This document shows positions 63,700 through 64,000 of a stretch of 64,000 nucleotides of DNA, piece after piece. Source of the stretch: Burkholderiales bacterium PBB2. Lineage in GTDB: Bacteria; Pseudomonadota; Gammaproteobacteria; Burkholderiales; Burkholderiaceae_C. Below the pieces are notes generated by a model that worked only from the letters and a program-made list of their open reading frames with translations, searched no databases and was not told the origin of the DNA. The stretch is from positions 62,001-126,000 of the forward strand of contig NKIM01000003.1 in the NCBI GenBank assembly GCA_002255955.1. The letters are read 5' to 3'. The position numbers and the translations under genes are program-made. Position 1 is the first letter of the stretch; the number at the start of each line of letters is the position of its first letter.

Positions 63700-64000
63700 C
63701 CTTCTCCTCCGGCCACCTCGGCATACCAGGGGGCCAGATAGTGCCGCGCCTTGCGGCGGCATTGATACAGGTACTGCCGGGTGGCCTGTGGCGTGCGATT
63801 GAGCAGACGGGCCACGTCCTCGATGCTCAGCTCGTCTTCGGCAATCCATCGGATCACGGCAGCCGCCTCGGGATCGGCCGCTTGGAATCGGGCCTCGCAC
63901 TCGCGGTAGCGTTCCAAGGCCAGGCGCGTGGCGGTCAAAGCCTCGGGGCCTGGCAGACCATCGGGCAGCGCTGGGTCGAGCTCTTGCTCCCCGCCAGCCA
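63696..64000 (-). CDS. ECF-type RNA polymerase sigma factor, C-terminal part (cut by window edge)
   Basis: About 101 residues are visible and the frame continues beyond 64000. The segment AAAVIRWIAEDELSIEDVA, then RLLNRTPQATRQYLYQCRRK, matches sigma region 4: a helix-turn-helix that reads the -35 element. Region 2 would lie outside the window. The TTG at 63938 is not taken as the start because the frame stays open upstream. Its stop overlaps the next gene by 4 bp. It probably drives its own operon (sigma, membrane protein, CHAT) but no promoter can be seen here. Confidence 0.75.
   Translation of the reverse strand, partial: AGGEQELDPALPDGLPGPEALTATRLALERYRECEARFQAADPEAAAVIRWIAEDELSIEDVARLLNRTPQATRQYLYQCRRKARHYLAPWYAEVAGGEG

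Overview
The window is about 64 kb of very GC-rich, densely coded bacterial chromosome. Gene content points to a betaproteobacterium of the order Burkholderiales, most like the Roseateles/Pelomonas/Paucibacter/Rubrivivax group. The pointers are a metX-metW pair, a ~1,900-residue tandem UvrA, several PEP-CTERM proteins, a cysteine-rich CWC protein, a fused indolepyruvate ferredoxin oxidoreductase, a CheB/CheR/PAS fusion, and many GGDEF/EAL proteins. This placement is inference from gene families; no rRNA or tRNA gene is present to confirm it. I found no insertion sequence, prophage, CRISPR array or origin.

Layout. 0-6 kb: end of an unknown gene, a secreted MORN-repeat protein, an AstE/aspartoacylase-like enzyme, a decayed VOC-family remnant, a membrane diguanylate cyclase and a secreted BAAT/dienelactone-hydrolase-like enzyme. 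6-10.7 kb (minus strand): metX-metW behind a promoter, a SAM-II-type riboswitch and a terminator-like hairpin, preceded by sppA and a GST. 10.9-11.6 kb: a degenerate LuxR/receiver regulator.

11.6-20.6 kb is the most distinctive block, a probable zinc-homeostasis island. It holds three paralogous secreted proteins with an HxH motif (two PEP-CTERM, one carrying seven ~64-residue four-cysteine repeats), a ZnuD-like TonB-dependent receptor with a histidine-rich loop, a 761-residue lipoprotein, and a Fur/Zur-family regulator. Three near-identical 17-bp dyads (ATGCAA-N5-TTGCAT type) lie in its two promoter regions. Together these suggest Zur-controlled capture and import of zinc at the cell surface.

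20.6-32.2 kb: S9 peptidase, small membrane protein, CPBP protease, PEP-CTERM phytase/esterase-like protein, and the tandem UvrA. 32.6-40.5 kb: signalling genes (response regulator, PAS-GGDEF-EAL protein, CheB-CheR-PAS fusion) around a malonyl-CoA synthetase (matB) and a CWC protein. 40.7-51.9 kb: YlqF GTPase, S1/P1 nuclease, a PBP-like/porin pair, SnoaL-like protein, YbfB-type MFS, MtfA peptidase, orphan CheZ, CBS protein, a second membrane diguanylate cyclase, a Rossmann/DUF2520 protein and a secreted methyltransferase-like protein. 52.3-59.6 kb: YjdM zinc-ribbon protein, DUF4399 protein, an Lrp regulator divergent from the indolepyruvate oxidoreductase with a perfect dyad between them, a solute-binding protein and an HCCA-isomerase-like protein.

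59.7-64 kb (minus strand): three genes joined by 4-bp ATGA overlaps encode an ECF-type sigma factor (cut by the window edge), a single-pass membrane protein in the anti-sigma position, and an exported TPR-CHAT (caspase-like) protein with an intact His/Cys dyad. This is a candidate envelope signalling or proteolysis system.
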